From an uncultured Clostridia bacterium (lineage in GTDB: Bacteria > Bacillota > Clostridia > Lachnospirales > Lachnospiraceae), in assembly GCA_948472945.1 (NCBI GenBank), contig CAOKVX010000001.1:341294-405293 (forward strand): a DNA stretch of 64,000 nucleotides. Reading direction: 5' to 3'. Below the pieces are notes generated by a model, which did not search any database, was not told the origin of the DNA, and saw only the letters and a program-made list of their open reading frames with translations. The position numbers and the translations under genes are program-made. Below are positions 28,412-37,367 of the stretch, one piece after another. Numbering within the stretch: position 1 is the first letter of the stretch; each line of letters opens with the position of its first letter.

Positions 28412-28537
28412 TTATTTACGGTTGGGAGACAAATGCACAAAAGATAATGTATTATAGGATGAATGTTTACAGACAATGAAGTATGTGTATACTATAGATG
28501 TCGGAATTATAATAACACAGATTGTTTATACAAAGGC

Positions 28538-28564
28538 AAAGGACTGCACTACAGTCCTTTTGTC
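28538..28564 (+). terminator. intrinsic terminator after infB
   Basis: AAAGGACTG (28538-28546), loop CACTA, CAGTCCTTT (28552-28560), then TTTG. It lies 127 bp after infB. The 110 bp from here to rbfA are AT-rich with a TGATATAAT extended -10-like sequence at 28647-28655, a possible rbfA promoter. Confidence 0.75.
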
Positions 28565-28672
28565 GGTTATATTTCATAATAATATTATGATACAATGTTG
28601 CGGCTTAATATCATTATTATTGTATTATGTATTATAGCAGATTCGTTGATATAATGTTTTGGAGATGAGAAT

Positions 28673-29059
28673 ATGAATAACAGAAAAAGTATTAAAGGGA
28701 CTAGGGTTAACGGCGAGGTTAGAAAAGAGATGAGCAGGATTTTGAGGGAGGAACTAAAGGACCCAAGAATTCCTGAGATGACGTCCGTAACTGATGTTGA
28801 GGTTACTGGTGATTTGAAATATGCGAAGATATATGTGAGCGTACTTGGCAACGATACTGAAAAACAGCACGCGATGGAAGGATTGAGGAGCGCGGCCCCA
28901 TTTATAAGAAGCCAGCTTGCAAAAAATGTTAATCTCAGGAATACACCGGAGCTTACATTTGTTCTTGACGAGTCGATTGAGTACGGAGCTAAAATGTCAA
29001 AGAAAATTGCGGAACTTCATATTGACAGCCAGGAAAGTGAAGATACGGATATACAGTAG
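28673..29059 (+). CDS. rbfA: 30S ribosome-binding factor RbfA
   Basis: Late 30S maturation and cold-adaptation factor. 128 residues of KH-like fold; typical features are the opening R-x-x-R-V-NGEVRKEMSRILREEL segment, DPRIPEMTSVTDVEVTGDLKYAKIYVSV, and LRNTPELTFVLDESIEYG near the C-terminus. It follows infB across a terminator and is followed by nrnA after 114 bp. Confidence 0.94.
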   Translation: MNNRKSIKGTRVNGEVRKEMSRILREELKDPRIPEMTSVTDVEVTGDLKYAKIYVSVLGNDTEKQHAMEGLRSAAPFIRSQLAKNVNLRNTPELTFVLDESIEYGAKMSKKIAELHIDSQESEDTDIQ

Positions 29060-29173
29060 GTGGACATGCATTAAACGACATACAATGGACGTATATGCAT
29101 AAACGGGTAAAAAGGAATACATGCGGCAAAGGTGCAAAATCTGAGCGTATGTTTTATGAGTTGGAGGCAGCAA

Positions 29174-30130
29174 ATGTGTGATGCTATATGGAAGTGCGTA
29201 AGGAATTCAAGGATAATCGGAATAAGCGGTCATATCAGGCCGGACGGCGACTGTATAGGCGCCGCCATGTCCATGTATCTTTATATAAAAAAGATGTACA
29301 GCGATAAACATGTGTATGTATATTTTGAATCTATACCGGAAAGATTCAGGTATATAAAAGGTATAGACGAGGCTGTGACCAATTATGAGGACAAGAACGC
29401 GGATTTATTTATTTCCGTTGACTGCAGCGACCCGGAGAGGCTCGGCGAAGCCCGGAGAATGTTTGAAAAAGCTGACTTTACGGTTAATATTGACCATCAT
29501 ATAAGCAATCTTTCATTTGCCGACGTCAACCACTTTGCCGCCGACAGCAGCTCTACGTGTGAGGTGCTGTATGAGCTGTATGATAAAAATGCGGTGGATT
29601 ATGATATAGCGGCCTGTCTTTACACGGGAATATCTCATGACACAGGGGTGTTTAAATATTCCAACACGTCCAAAAGAACAATGCAGATTGCAGGCGAGCT
29701 AATTGAAAAGGGTATTGATTTCACTGAGATTTTGGAAAAAACTTTTTTTGAGAAGACTTATGTTCAGAATCTTATGCTCGGAAGATGTCTTCTTGAGAGC
29801 AAAAGAATTTTGAATGACAGGGTTATAGTTACCGCTGCAACACAGGAAATGATGGATGAATATGGCGCTGATAAGGATGATTTGGACGGGATTGTAAACG
29901 CCATATTACAGACTAAGGGCGCGGAGGCTGCGGTGTTTGTATATCAGCTTGGCGACGACGAGTATAAGGTCAGTTTAAGGGCGTCAGGCAGCGCTGATAT
30001 GAGCCGCATTGCGCTTTTATATGGAGGAGGCGGACACGTAAAGGCCGCCGGTTGTACAATTAAAGGTAATGCTAAAGCCGGGCTTGAGTCACTTCTTCGC
30101 GAACTTGAGTCCGAGCTGGAAAAAGTATGA
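29174..30130 (+). CDS. nrnA: bifunctional oligoribonuclease/pAp phosphatase (DHH family)
   Basis: Degrades 2-5-nucleotide RNAs and converts 3',5'-pAp to AMP. 318 residues. DHH-DHHA1 architecture: HIRPDGDCIGAA near 24, VDCSD near 80, NIDHHISN near 113 (metal ligands), and GGGGHVKAAG near 288 in the DHHA1 domain. The ATG at 29174 follows TTGGAGG (29161-29167); a longer frame from 29132 lacks an SD. The stop overlaps the truB start in an ATGA arrangement. Confidence 0.93.
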   Translation: MCDAIWKCVRNSRIIGISGHIRPDGDCIGAAMSMYLYIKKMYSDKHVYVYFESIPERFRYIKGIDEAVTNYEDKNADLFISVDCSDPERLGEARRMFEKADFTVNIDHHISNLSFADVNHFAADSSSTCEVLYELYDKNAVDYDIAACLYTGISHDTGVFKYSNTSKRTMQIAGELIEKGIDFTEILEKTFFEKTYVQNLMLGRCLLESKRILNDRVIVTAATQEMMDEYGADKDDLDGIVNAILQTKGAEAAVFVYQLGDDEYKVSLRASGSADMSRIALLYGGGGHVKAAGCTIKGNAKAGLESLLRELESELEKV

Positions 30131-31068
30131 GGTCAATGACGTTGGATGGACTGATTAACGTATATAAAGAAAAAGGATATACATCGTTTGATGTTGTCGC
30201 AAAATTAAGGGGAATACTACATCAGAAGAAAATAGGGCATACGGGTACGCTTGACCCGGACGCTGAGGGAGTTCTCCCGGTCTGCCTCGGAAAAGCAACT
30301 AAGTTGTGCGAGATGCTTACCGATAAAGACAAGGTTTACGAGGCTGTAATAAAATTAGGGGTGAGGACCGACACTCAGGATATGTCCGGCACAGTGCTTG
30401 GGACAAAAGGGTATGCCGGCGATGTTTCGGCTATAGAGAATGCCGTGCGCTCATTTGAGGGCAGTATGGAGCAGATACCGCCAATGTATTCTGCTGTCAA
30501 GGTGAACGGGAAGAAGCTCTATGAGCTTGCAAGGAAAGGTATAACTGTAGAAAGGCAGCCGAGGAGTATAACCGTTTACTATATTAATATTAAAAATATT
30601 AATCTTGACGAGGGTTATGTAAGCATTGAGACATGCGTTTCAAAGGGGACATACATAAGAACGCTGTGTGAAGATATAGGCATAGCGCTTGGATGCGACG
30701 CATGTATGGCAAAACTTATAAGGACGCGTTCAGGTACGTTTGAAATTGCAGACAGCTTAACGCTTGACGGCATTGCAAAGCTTGCCGACGAGGGCAGACT
30801 GCACGAGGCCGTAACCGCGATTGATAATGTTTTTTCAATGCCTGCCGCCGTATTAAAAAAAGAGGCCGACAGATATTTGAGAAATGGAAATGAGATTAGT
30901 TCGGCAATGTTCAAAATGATTGAAAACATACCGCAAAAAAAGGCGTTTCTGAATACGGGCGATAATGATATATGCGTATATTTTTCAGATATGACATTCG
31001 GGGCCGTTTACAGAAAAATCGGCGGAGACGGTGATCTCTGCAGATATAAGGTTTTTAAAATGTTTTGA
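30127..31068 (+). CDS. truB: tRNA pseudouridine(55) synthase
   Basis: Makes the universal pseudouridine in the T-loop of tRNAs. 313 residues. The catalytic Asp43 is in GHTGTLDPDAEGVLP; KKLYELARKG and SKGTYIRTLCEDIG are the other family blocks. The first ATG at 30127 overlaps the nrnA stop by four bases; a second ATG at 30136 would also fit. Gene order rbfA-nrnA-truB-ribF is the classical Firmicute one. Confidence 0.95.
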   Translation: MRSMTLDGLINVYKEKGYTSFDVVAKLRGILHQKKIGHTGTLDPDAEGVLPVCLGKATKLCEMLTDKDKVYEAVIKLGVRTDTQDMSGTVLGTKGYAGDVSAIENAVRSFEGSMEQIPPMYSAVKVNGKKLYELARKGITVERQPRSITVYYINIKNINLDEGYVSIETCVSKGTYIRTLCEDIGIALGCDACMAKLIRTRSGTFEIADSLTLDGIAKLADEGRLHEAVTAIDNVFSMPAAVLKKEADRYLRNGNEISSAMFKMIENIPQKKAFLNTGDNDICVYFSDMTFGAVYRKIGGDGDLCRYKVFKMF

Positions 31069-31174
31069 TAAAAGGTTTAAAGAAAAAGAAAGATTTAGAT
31101 AGATTTTAAATTTTTAGCAGATAAAAATATACTTAATATTTAAGGAAATAATGTTTGGAAGGATATTGTGACTG

Positions 31175-32062
31175 ATGCAGGCTATTAAAGAACCGGCGCT
31201 GCTTTCTTCTGTGCAGAGCGCCGTTACAATTGGCAAATTTGACGGTATACATATTGGACACAGGAAACTGCTTGACAGGATATCAGAGTGCAGAAAAGAT
31301 GGTCTTATACCGGTGGCAGTTGCGCTAGTCATGGACGGACGTCATATATATACCGCACATGAGATTAGGCCGTTGTTTGAGGAGAACGGAGTTGAGGTTC
31401 TTGTGGAATATGGTTTTGATTACAGAATGAGAAATATGAGTCCGGAGCAGTTTGTAAAGGAAATACTGGCTGAAAGGCTTAATGCTCGCTTTGTATGCGT
31501 TGGCGATGATTTTAGATTTGGATGTAACCGTGAGGGAGACACGTTAGAGCTTGCAAGGCTTGGCAGGAAATATGGGATTGAAACAGAGATTGTTGAGCGT
31601 GAAAAGATTGACGGCAGTATTGTGAGCAGTACGCGTATACGCGCTATGCTGGATGAAGGGGACGTGTCTGGTGTGTCTAGGCTTCTTGGAAGATATTATT
31701 ACTTATCGGGAACCGTCGTACACGGTAGAAAACTTGGCAGAACGATGGGGTTTCCCACAGTTAACCTTGAAGTGCCGGAGGATAAGTATATTCCGGTTAA
31801 CGGCGTGTATGCCTCGTATGTTACGCATGGAGACATGCGTTATGCTTCCGTTACCAATATAGGTGTTAAGCCCACGGTGGAGGGGCATAACAAAACAGGC
31901 GTTGAGACGTATATATTTGACTTTGACAGTCAAATATACGGTGAAGATATTAAGGTTGAGCTTGTGGATTTTTTGAGAAAAGAAATGAAGTTCGACAGTT
32001 TGGGCGTACTTAAAGTACAGATTGAGGCTGACAAGGATAAAGCTCGCAGTATTTTGCTGTGA
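31175..32062 (+). CDS. ribF: bifunctional riboflavin kinase/FMN adenylyltransferase
   Basis: Makes FMN and FAD from riboflavin. 295 residues: an N-terminal nucleotidyltransferase domain (IGKFDGIHIGHRKLL near 22, then SSTRIR near 150) and a C-terminal riboflavin kinase domain (GFPTVNLEV near 190, NGVYASYV near 209). 106 bp of AT-rich sequence separates it from truB. The start at 31175 is preceded by GGAAGGA some 18 bases upstream. The next gene overlaps its stop. Confidence 0.94.
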   Translation: MQAIKEPALLSSVQSAVTIGKFDGIHIGHRKLLDRISECRKDGLIPVAVALVMDGRHIYTAHEIRPLFEENGVEVLVEYGFDYRMRNMSPEQFVKEILAERLNARFVCVGDDFRFGCNREGDTLELARLGRKYGIETEIVEREKIDGSIVSSTRIRAMLDEGDVSGVSRLLGRYYYLSGTVVHGRKLGRTMGFPTVNLEVPEDKYIPVNGVYASYVTHGDMRYASVTNIGVKPTVEGHNKTGVETYIFDFDSQIYGEDIKVELVDFLRKEMKFDSLGVLKVQIEADKDKARSILL

Positions 32063-33066
32063 ATGTGTTTGCTGACAGAAGCGGGAGCAGTTATATGAAA
32101 TCAGATTTTTATTCAGGGCGTTTTGACAGTATACAGGCTATGAGGGGACTGGCCGCGCTGAGCGTTATTTTTCACCATATTTCGTTTATTGAAAATGGTT
32201 CGTTCGGCGTGGACATATTTTTTTGTATTAGCGGTTTCATAATGATGTATGTAACGCATAAAAGTACGGAAAAGTTTATAATAAAAAGGCTTATACGTAT
32301 TGTACCGCTTTATTATTGTATAACATTTGCCACGTTCGCAGGGCTTGTCATATATCCGGCGCTGTTTGACAAGACGTCTGCCGACCCGCTATATCTGCTG
32401 AAGTCATGTCTGTTTCTTACACCATTGTTTGGCGGACCCAGGCAGCCGGTTGTCAAGGTTGGATGGACGCTCAACTATGAGATGCTGTTCTATTTTGTAA
32501 TCTGGGCCGCAATGCATATAAATAAGAGATACCGCGGCGCCATAGCTTCGTTTATACTTGTTTGCCTTATTGTACTGGGAAAGTTTGCGGGCACGGATAA
32601 TACAATAATGCTGGAGTTTATTTACGGGATTATTGCATATGAGCTTTTAAGGCGTTTTAACTACGACAGAGTCAAAAATGTCGGGAATTTGAGGACTGTT
32701 ATAATGTCCGTAGTGGCGTTGGTATGCCTGATTTTTATGGTTAGCGTCAAGTATGTGGACGTGTTACGCGGTATGAACAGAATAGCAGTATACGGAGCGC
32801 CCGCATTTATTTTTTTCATACTCGTATTTATCGTATGTCATGAAAAGAAGATTCTGTCTTTCTGTGTATATTTGGGAAATATAAGCTATTCAATGTATCT
32901 TATGCATTATTTTATAGCGAGATTCTTTAATAAATTTGGGGAGGGACTACCGAGACCCGTAATTGTCGTTTCGGTTGTGGGACTCTCCGTAGCGGCGGGC
33001 TCGTTAAGCTTTTATGTGTTTGAGAGGAAACTGAACGGATGGTTGAGGACGAGGTTTAACATATAA
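32059..33066 (+). CDS. membrane acyltransferase (acyltransferase-3 family)
   Basis: Polytopic membrane protein with about nine or ten hydrophobic segments. Family signatures are the N-terminal FDSIQAMRGLAAL, FHHISF holding the catalytic His, and FGVDIFFCISGF. The family O-acetylates or O-acylates wall and surface glycans. From the GTG at 32059, overlapping the ribF stop, it is 335 residues; an ATG at 32095 gives 323 and starts right before the conserved region, so the start is uncertain. A bidirectional terminator follows. Confidence 0.85.
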   Translation: MNVFADRSGSSYMKSDFYSGRFDSIQAMRGLAALSVIFHHISFIENGSFGVDIFFCISGFIMMYVTHKSTEKFIIKRLIRIVPLYYCITFATFAGLVIYPALFDKTSADPLYLLKSCLFLTPLFGGPRQPVVKVGWTLNYEMLFYFVIWAAMHINKRYRGAIASFILVCLIVLGKFAGTDNTIMLEFIYGIIAYELLRRFNYDRVKNVGNLRTVIMSVVALVCLIFMVSVKYVDVLRGMNRIAVYGAPAFIFFILVFIVCHEKKILSFCVYLGNISYSMYLMHYFIARFFNKFGEGLPRPVIVVSVVGLSVAAGSLSFYVFERKLNGWLRTRFNI

Positions 33067-33081
33067 CCGTTATTATCAGAC

Positions 33082-33128
33082 TAAAATAAGAGCTAAATGA
33101 CTGTTAAGGTCATTTGGCTCTTATTTTA
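33082..33128. terminator. bidirectional intrinsic terminator
   Basis: TAAAATAAGAGCTAAATGAC (33082-33101) pairs with the segment 33109-33128 over 20 positions with one mismatch. The A-rich and T-rich ends let it work in both directions, between the convergent acyltransferase and iorA genes. Confidence 0.85.
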
Positions 33129-33179
33129 CTGAATAGAAAAATTCGTCTTATAAAGTATTAGTAGCGGCACAAAGAAAAA

Positions 33180-34913
33180 TCACCGGCGTGCCACGGTTTT
33201 AATTGCCCCAAAGTTACAGAGCTGTTTACACAGATTACAGCCGTTACACATGTCGCTGTCTATGTTGATGCTTCCGTCGTCACGTTTCGAGAGGGCAGGA
33301 CATCCCGGAGTCGTACACAATCCGCATTGCTTACACTTGTCGCTGTCGACAACGCATAAGTTAGGGAATGATACTTCTTTTAACAGTACGCAAGGCGATT
33401 TTGTGATAATGACTGAGAGTGCGTCGCGCTCTGTCTCGCGCTTTAGAAGCTCCTTAACCGCCTGCAGATCATATGCGTTCACCTCATATACATGTTCAAT
33501 TCCAAGGGATTTGCACAGATGCATGAGATTAATTGCAGGAACTGTATCGCCTTTTAGCGTCTTTCCGGTAGCAGCATGGTCTTGATGTCCGGTCATTCCG
33601 GTTGTGGAGTTGTCGAGTATTACGACGGTTGCATGTGACTGATTGTAAACCATATTTATTAGCGAGTTGATTCCGGTGTGCATAAAAGTTGAGTCGCCCG
33701 TTACCGAAACCCAATTTTTAATAAACTCATGCCCGTTAGCTTTTTCAAGTCCGTGCAGGCCGCTTATGCTGCCGCCCATACAGAAACATACGTCGACTAC
33801 GCTTAAAGGGGCTGCCGCACCGAGCGTATAGCATCCGATATCGCCGTAAGCGTGAATTTTGAGCTGCTTCATAGCAGTATATACGCTTCTGTGAGGGCAT
33901 CCCGGACAAAGTATCGGAGGTCTCGCCGGAGCCTCGTATGAATCGTTCACTGATACGGTTATGCCAAGCGCTTTTCTGAGCATATTTGCGCTGTATTCTC
34001 CCTGTCTTGTAAAAAGATTCTTTCCTTCAACTTCAAGTCCCATCGCCTTTACCTGTTCCTCAATAACAGGCTCTAACTCTTCAAACACGATAACCCTGTC
34101 AACTTTTGAACAGAACTCTTTTATAAGTCCGTGCGGGAGAGGATTAACCATTCCAAGCTTTAGCACTGACGCTTCAGGACATACCTCTTTCACATACTGG
34201 TATGCGATTCCGCTTGTTATAAAACCAATTGATGTACTGTTATACTCAGACCTGTTGATTTGCATTGATGATGCGACGTCTGCAAGTTTGAGCATTAACT
34301 CTTCCATTACTATGTGCCGCTGCTTCATATTGGCGGGGATGTCGACAAATTTGGTCCATCTGCGCTCGTAAGGAATGTCGTTGGGTACATTTCTCTCGCC
34401 GAACTCAACGACTCCCTGTGAGTGCGACAATCTGGTAGTTGTCCTCACTATTACCGGGGTGTCGTATTCCTCGCTTATACGGTACGCCTCAACCATAAAG
34501 TCCTTTGCCTCCTGACTGTCGGACGGTTCAAGCACAGGCACGCAAGCTGCGCGTCCAATCATTCGCGTATCCTGTTCGTTCTGCGAACTGTACATGCCGG
34601 GATCGTCCGCGACAACCATGACGAGTCCTCCTGTTATGCCGGTGTAAGAGCTTGTGTACAGCGGGTCGGCCGCAACATTTGCGCCGACATGCTTCATGCA
34701 TGTTAGGGACCTCACGCCCCCGACGCTTGCCCCGAGTGCAACTTCCATCGCAACCTTTTCGTTTGGAGACCATTCGGCGTATATCTCGTCATATTTTGCG
34801 ACATTTTCACATATCTCCGTACTTGGTGTTCCGGGATAGGCCGCGGCAACTTTCACTCCCGCCTCGTAAGCTCCTCTTGCAATTGCCTCGTTTCCGAGTA
34901 ATATTTTCTTCAT
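33180..34913 (-). CDS. iorA: indolepyruvate:ferredoxin oxidoreductase, alpha subunit
   Basis: Thiamine-diphosphate enzyme that oxidatively decarboxylates aryl pyruvates from aromatic amino acids to aryl-acetyl-CoA, reducing ferredoxin. 577 residues: pyrimidine-binding domain at the N-terminus (AAAYPGTPSTEI, near 22-33), transketolase C-like part, TPP-binding domain (CPGCPHRS near 336; GDSTFMHTGINSL near 405), and two C-terminal 4Fe-4S motifs (CKQCGLCTTPGCP and CNGCNLCKQLC). It normally works with a beta subunit, IorB, usually encoded directly downstream; here the downstream side is a terminator and a convergent gene. It has its own promoter. Confidence 0.94.
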   Translation of the reverse strand: MKKILLGNEAIARGAYEAGVKVAAAYPGTPSTEICENVAKYDEIYAEWSPNEKVAMEVALGASVGGVRSLTCMKHVGANVAADPLYTSSYTGITGGLVMVVADDPGMYSSQNEQDTRMIGRAACVPVLEPSDSQEAKDFMVEAYRISEEYDTPVIVRTTTRLSHSQGVVEFGERNVPNDIPYERRWTKFVDIPANMKQRHIVMEELMLKLADVASSMQINRSEYNSTSIGFITSGIAYQYVKEVCPEASVLKLGMVNPLPHGLIKEFCSKVDRVIVFEELEPVIEEQVKAMGLEVEGKNLFTRQGEYSANMLRKALGITVSVNDSYEAPARPPILCPGCPHRSVYTAMKQLKIHAYGDIGCYTLGAAAPLSVVDVCFCMGGSISGLHGLEKANGHEFIKNWVSVTGDSTFMHTGINSLINMVYNQSHATVVILDNSTTGMTGHQDHAATGKTLKGDTVPAINLMHLCKSLGIEHVYEVNAYDLQAVKELLKRETERDALSVIITKSPCVLLKEVSFPNLCVVDSDKCKQCGLCTTPGCPALSKRDDGSINIDSDMCNGCNLCKQLCNFGAIKTVARR

Positions 34914-35001
34914 ATTGTATACCTCAAATTTTAAATTTGGTAGTGCTTATAGTGCATATAATAGTTAGTGCATAAAATTGCAGAAACTAAGTTTAAATTA
35001 T

Positions 35002-35030
35002 AGTATATCAGAGAATATATGTGGGTGCAA
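35002..35030 (-). promoter_or_regulatory. promoter of iorA
   Basis: On the minus strand TTGCAC (35030-35025), 17-bp spacer, TATACT (35007-35002), about 90 bp ahead of the iorA start. It lies just after the ABC-F stop, so iorA need not depend on read-through. Confidence 0.7.
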
Positions 35031-35036
35031 TATAAA

Positions 35037-36974
35037 TTATTTGTCAGCCAAACCATCCATCTGACCGCTCAGATCCTCCCACTCGTTCATTTCGGCTTCA
35101 AGCTGCGTTTCATACTCGGTCCTCTCGTTTGTAAGGCTGTTGAGAAGTCCGGAGTTTGACATGTTTTCAGGCAGTACAATTTTTTCATCTATACCGGCTA
35201 TGAGCGCTTCAAGCTCGGATATTTTATTCTCGCACTGCTCAATGCGGTTCTGAAGTTTTTTGATTCGCGCTTTTTCCTCTTTCTGTTTCTGCCAGTCATC
35301 TTTGGCTTCGGACGACTGGGGGACGGAATCAATATTTTCTGTGCCGGTTTTAGAATTTTTTGCGCTAAGTTGAGTATATTTCTCCAAAAAATAATCGTAG
35401 TTTCCTATGTATCTATCAATGTGCCTATCCGTAAGGTGAAGTATGCCGGTAGCGGTCTTGTTAATGAAATATCTGTCGTGAGAAACATACAGAACCGTTC
35501 CGGTGTAGCTGTTGAGCGCGTTTTCCAATATTTCCTTTGAGACAATGTCAAGGTGGTTGGTCGGCTCGTCAAGAATCAGGAAGTTTGACTCGGAAAGCAT
35601 GAGCTTTGCGAGAGAAAGTCGTCCGCGCTCACCGCCGCTTAGGTCGCATACCATTTTAAATACTTCGTCCCCGGTGAATAGGAATGCCGCAAGGAGGTTG
35701 CGGATTTCGGTCTCTGTCATGTCAGGGTAAGTGTCGTGTACTTCGACAAATACGGTTTTGTCGTCTGACAATACTTGCTGTTCCTGGTCGTAATATCCGA
35801 TGTTTACATTTGCTCCGACCTTAATCTGTCCGGCGTCGGCGCACTCAAATTCATTGATAATTTTGAGAAGCGTAGTTTTGCCTGTTCCGTTATCGCCGAT
35901 TATTCCAAGCCTTTCACCTTTTTTTATCTCAAAGCTTACGTCGGAGAACAGATGGATGTTCCCAAATGATTTCGAGAGTCCTGAAACGGAGAGGACGTCT
36001 TTGCCGCTCTCAGTTCTTGGATGAAAACTTATCTTCATCTCGCTGTTTACCTCAAAAGGCTTTTCGATGCGCTCAATTTTGTCAAGCATCTTTTCACGGC
36101 TCTCAGCGCGCTTTATAGACTTTTCACGGTTGAATTGTCTTAGTTTTGTTATGACTTCCTCCTGATGTTTTATTTCTCGCTGCTGGTTTTCGTAGGCTTT
36201 TAACAGCGACGTCTTTAGAAATGCCTTTTTTTCAGTATAGTCGCTGTAATTTCCTGAAAACACCGTTCCTTTTGTGTTGTCAAGCTCGACAATTTTGGTA
36301 ACGGTTCTGTCAAGAAAATATCGGTCATGTGATACTATAAGAACGGCGCCGTTATAGCTTCGTATGTAATTTTCAAGCCATGCTATCGAATTCATGTCAA
36401 GATGGTTGGTGGGCTCGTCAAGTATGATTAAATCAGGTTTAGACAAGAGTATCTTACCGAGCGCAACCCTTGTTTTCTGTCCGCCTGACAGCGTATTTAT
36501 TTTCTTGGAAAAATTCTCCTCGTCAAAGCCGAGTCCCTTAATTATACCGGTAATTTCACTGCGGCATGAGTATCCGTCGGCGTGTTCAAAAGAGTTCATG
36601 CACCTGTTGTACTCTTCGAGCATTTTTTCAAGCTCCGTGCCGGAAAGCCCTTTCATTCCGGCTTCAAGCTCGCGAAGTCTCTGTTCGAGGAGGAAGATTT
36701 CTTCTTTGACAGAGCTTATCTCGTCGTATATTGTGAGCTCCGAGGCTATATCCTGCTGCTGTTTCAGATAACCTACCGAGCGGCCTGAGCTTAAGAATAC
36801 ATCGCCGCTGTCCGCGGATTCCTCGGCTGTGAGTATTTTCAGCAGAGTCGTTTTTCCTGCGCCGTTTATGCCTACTACGGCACATTTCTCATTATCGTTT
36901 ATATGAAAAGATATATCTGAAATTATCGTATTTCCACCATATGATTTTGTTAAATGACTGCATGATAAAAGCAT
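35037..36974 (-). CDS. ABC-F family ATPase (ribosome-associated type)
   Basis: 645-residue soluble protein with two ABC ATPase domains and no membrane part. Walker A sites are GINGAGKTT (near 35) and GDNGTGKTT (near 365); signature motifs LSGGQKTRVALGK and LSGGERGRLSLAK are each followed by LDEPTNHLD. A charged interdomain linker (~250-320) would reach the ribosomal E site. A ~90-residue C-terminal coiled coil (from ~555) is preceded by a Ser/Glu-rich hinge. It resembles YfmR/YdiF housekeeping types rather than a recognisable resistance subtype, but this cannot be settled by eye. A GGAG SD precedes the ATG. Confidence 0.9.
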   Translation of the reverse strand: MLLSCSHLTKSYGGNTIISDISFHINDNEKCAVVGINGAGKTTLLKILTAEESADSGDVFLSSGRSVGYLKQQQDIASELTIYDEISSVKEEIFLLEQRLRELEAGMKGLSGTELEKMLEEYNRCMNSFEHADGYSCRSEITGIIKGLGFDEENFSKKINTLSGGQKTRVALGKILLSKPDLIILDEPTNHLDMNSIAWLENYIRSYNGAVLIVSHDRYFLDRTVTKIVELDNTKGTVFSGNYSDYTEKKAFLKTSLLKAYENQQREIKHQEEVITKLRQFNREKSIKRAESREKMLDKIERIEKPFEVNSEMKISFHPRTESGKDVLSVSGLSKSFGNIHLFSDVSFEIKKGERLGIIGDNGTGKTTLLKIINEFECADAGQIKVGANVNIGYYDQEQQVLSDDKTVFVEVHDTYPDMTETEIRNLLAAFLFTGDEVFKMVCDLSGGERGRLSLAKLMLSESNFLILDEPTNHLDIVSKEILENALNSYTGTVLYVSHDRYFINKTATGILHLTDRHIDRYIGNYDYFLEKYTQLSAKNSKTGTENIDSVPQSSEAKDDWQKQKEEKARIKKLQNRIEQCENKISELEALIAGIDEKIVLPENMSNSGLLNSLTNERTEYETQLEAEMNEWEDLSGQMDGLADK

Positions 36975-37020
36975 ATTATGTTCTCCGTATATATTACTGA
37001 TAAATTTATACCATGTGCGC

Positions 37021-37200
37021 AGTGTGTACTCGAAAGCCTGCGGCTTTCTCGTTCACGGGCATTCGTTCTATTCTGCTATTTTCGCAGTGCGTACTCGAAA
37101 GCCTGCGGCTTTCTCGTTCGCGGGCATTCGTTCTATTCTGCTATTTTCGCAGTGCGTACTCGAAAGCCTGCGGCTTTCTTGTTCGCGGGCATTCGCCCTA
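37021..37200. repeat. three tandem 65-bp repeats
   Basis: Copies begin at 37021, 37086 and 37151, each opening with AGTG(T/C)GTACTCGAAAGCC. Each contains the palindrome GAAAGCC-TGC-GGCTTTC. The first two copies differ at only a few positions; the third diverges after about 48 bases. Short open frames across them in several phases are a product of the repeats and not genes. Confidence 0.9.
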
Positions 37201-37201
37201 T

Positions 37202-37258
37202 CGGTGGCTTCATAAGCAGATTCTGCTGTGAACAGCGAATCTGCTTATGAAGCCACCG
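37202..37258. repeat. 57-base inverted repeat following the tandem repeats
   Basis: CGGTGGCTTCATAAGCAGA (from 37202) pairs with its reverse complement ending at 37258, about 22 bp of stem, then a bulged T and a further GCTGT/ACAGC pairing. No T-run follows. With the 65-bp repeats it fills the divergent space between the ABC-F gene and rex. Confidence 0.85.
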
Positions 37259-37305
37259 GCACTGCTCGTTGCTTTCGCGGATATTATACCATATTTTCAG
37301 TTTAA

Positions 37306-37334
37306 TTGACAAGTCCTTAACAATCTACTATAAT
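37306..37334 (+). promoter_or_regulatory. consensus promoter of rex
   Basis: TTGACA (37306-37311), 17-bp spacer, TATAAT (37329-37334): both boxes perfect. The ATG of rex is 34 bp downstream with a GGAGGG SD. Confidence 0.9.
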
Positions 37335-37367
37335 TGTACGTAATATCGCACATGTCGGAGGGTTACG

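Noticed and set aside
37021..37200. CRISPR-like array
   Set aside because: The copies are contiguous 65-bp tandem repeats without unique spacers, and no cas genes are nearby.
36978..37250. Open frames in several phases across the 65-bp repeats
   Set aside because: Length 65 is not a multiple of three, so the frames cycle; a product of repetition.
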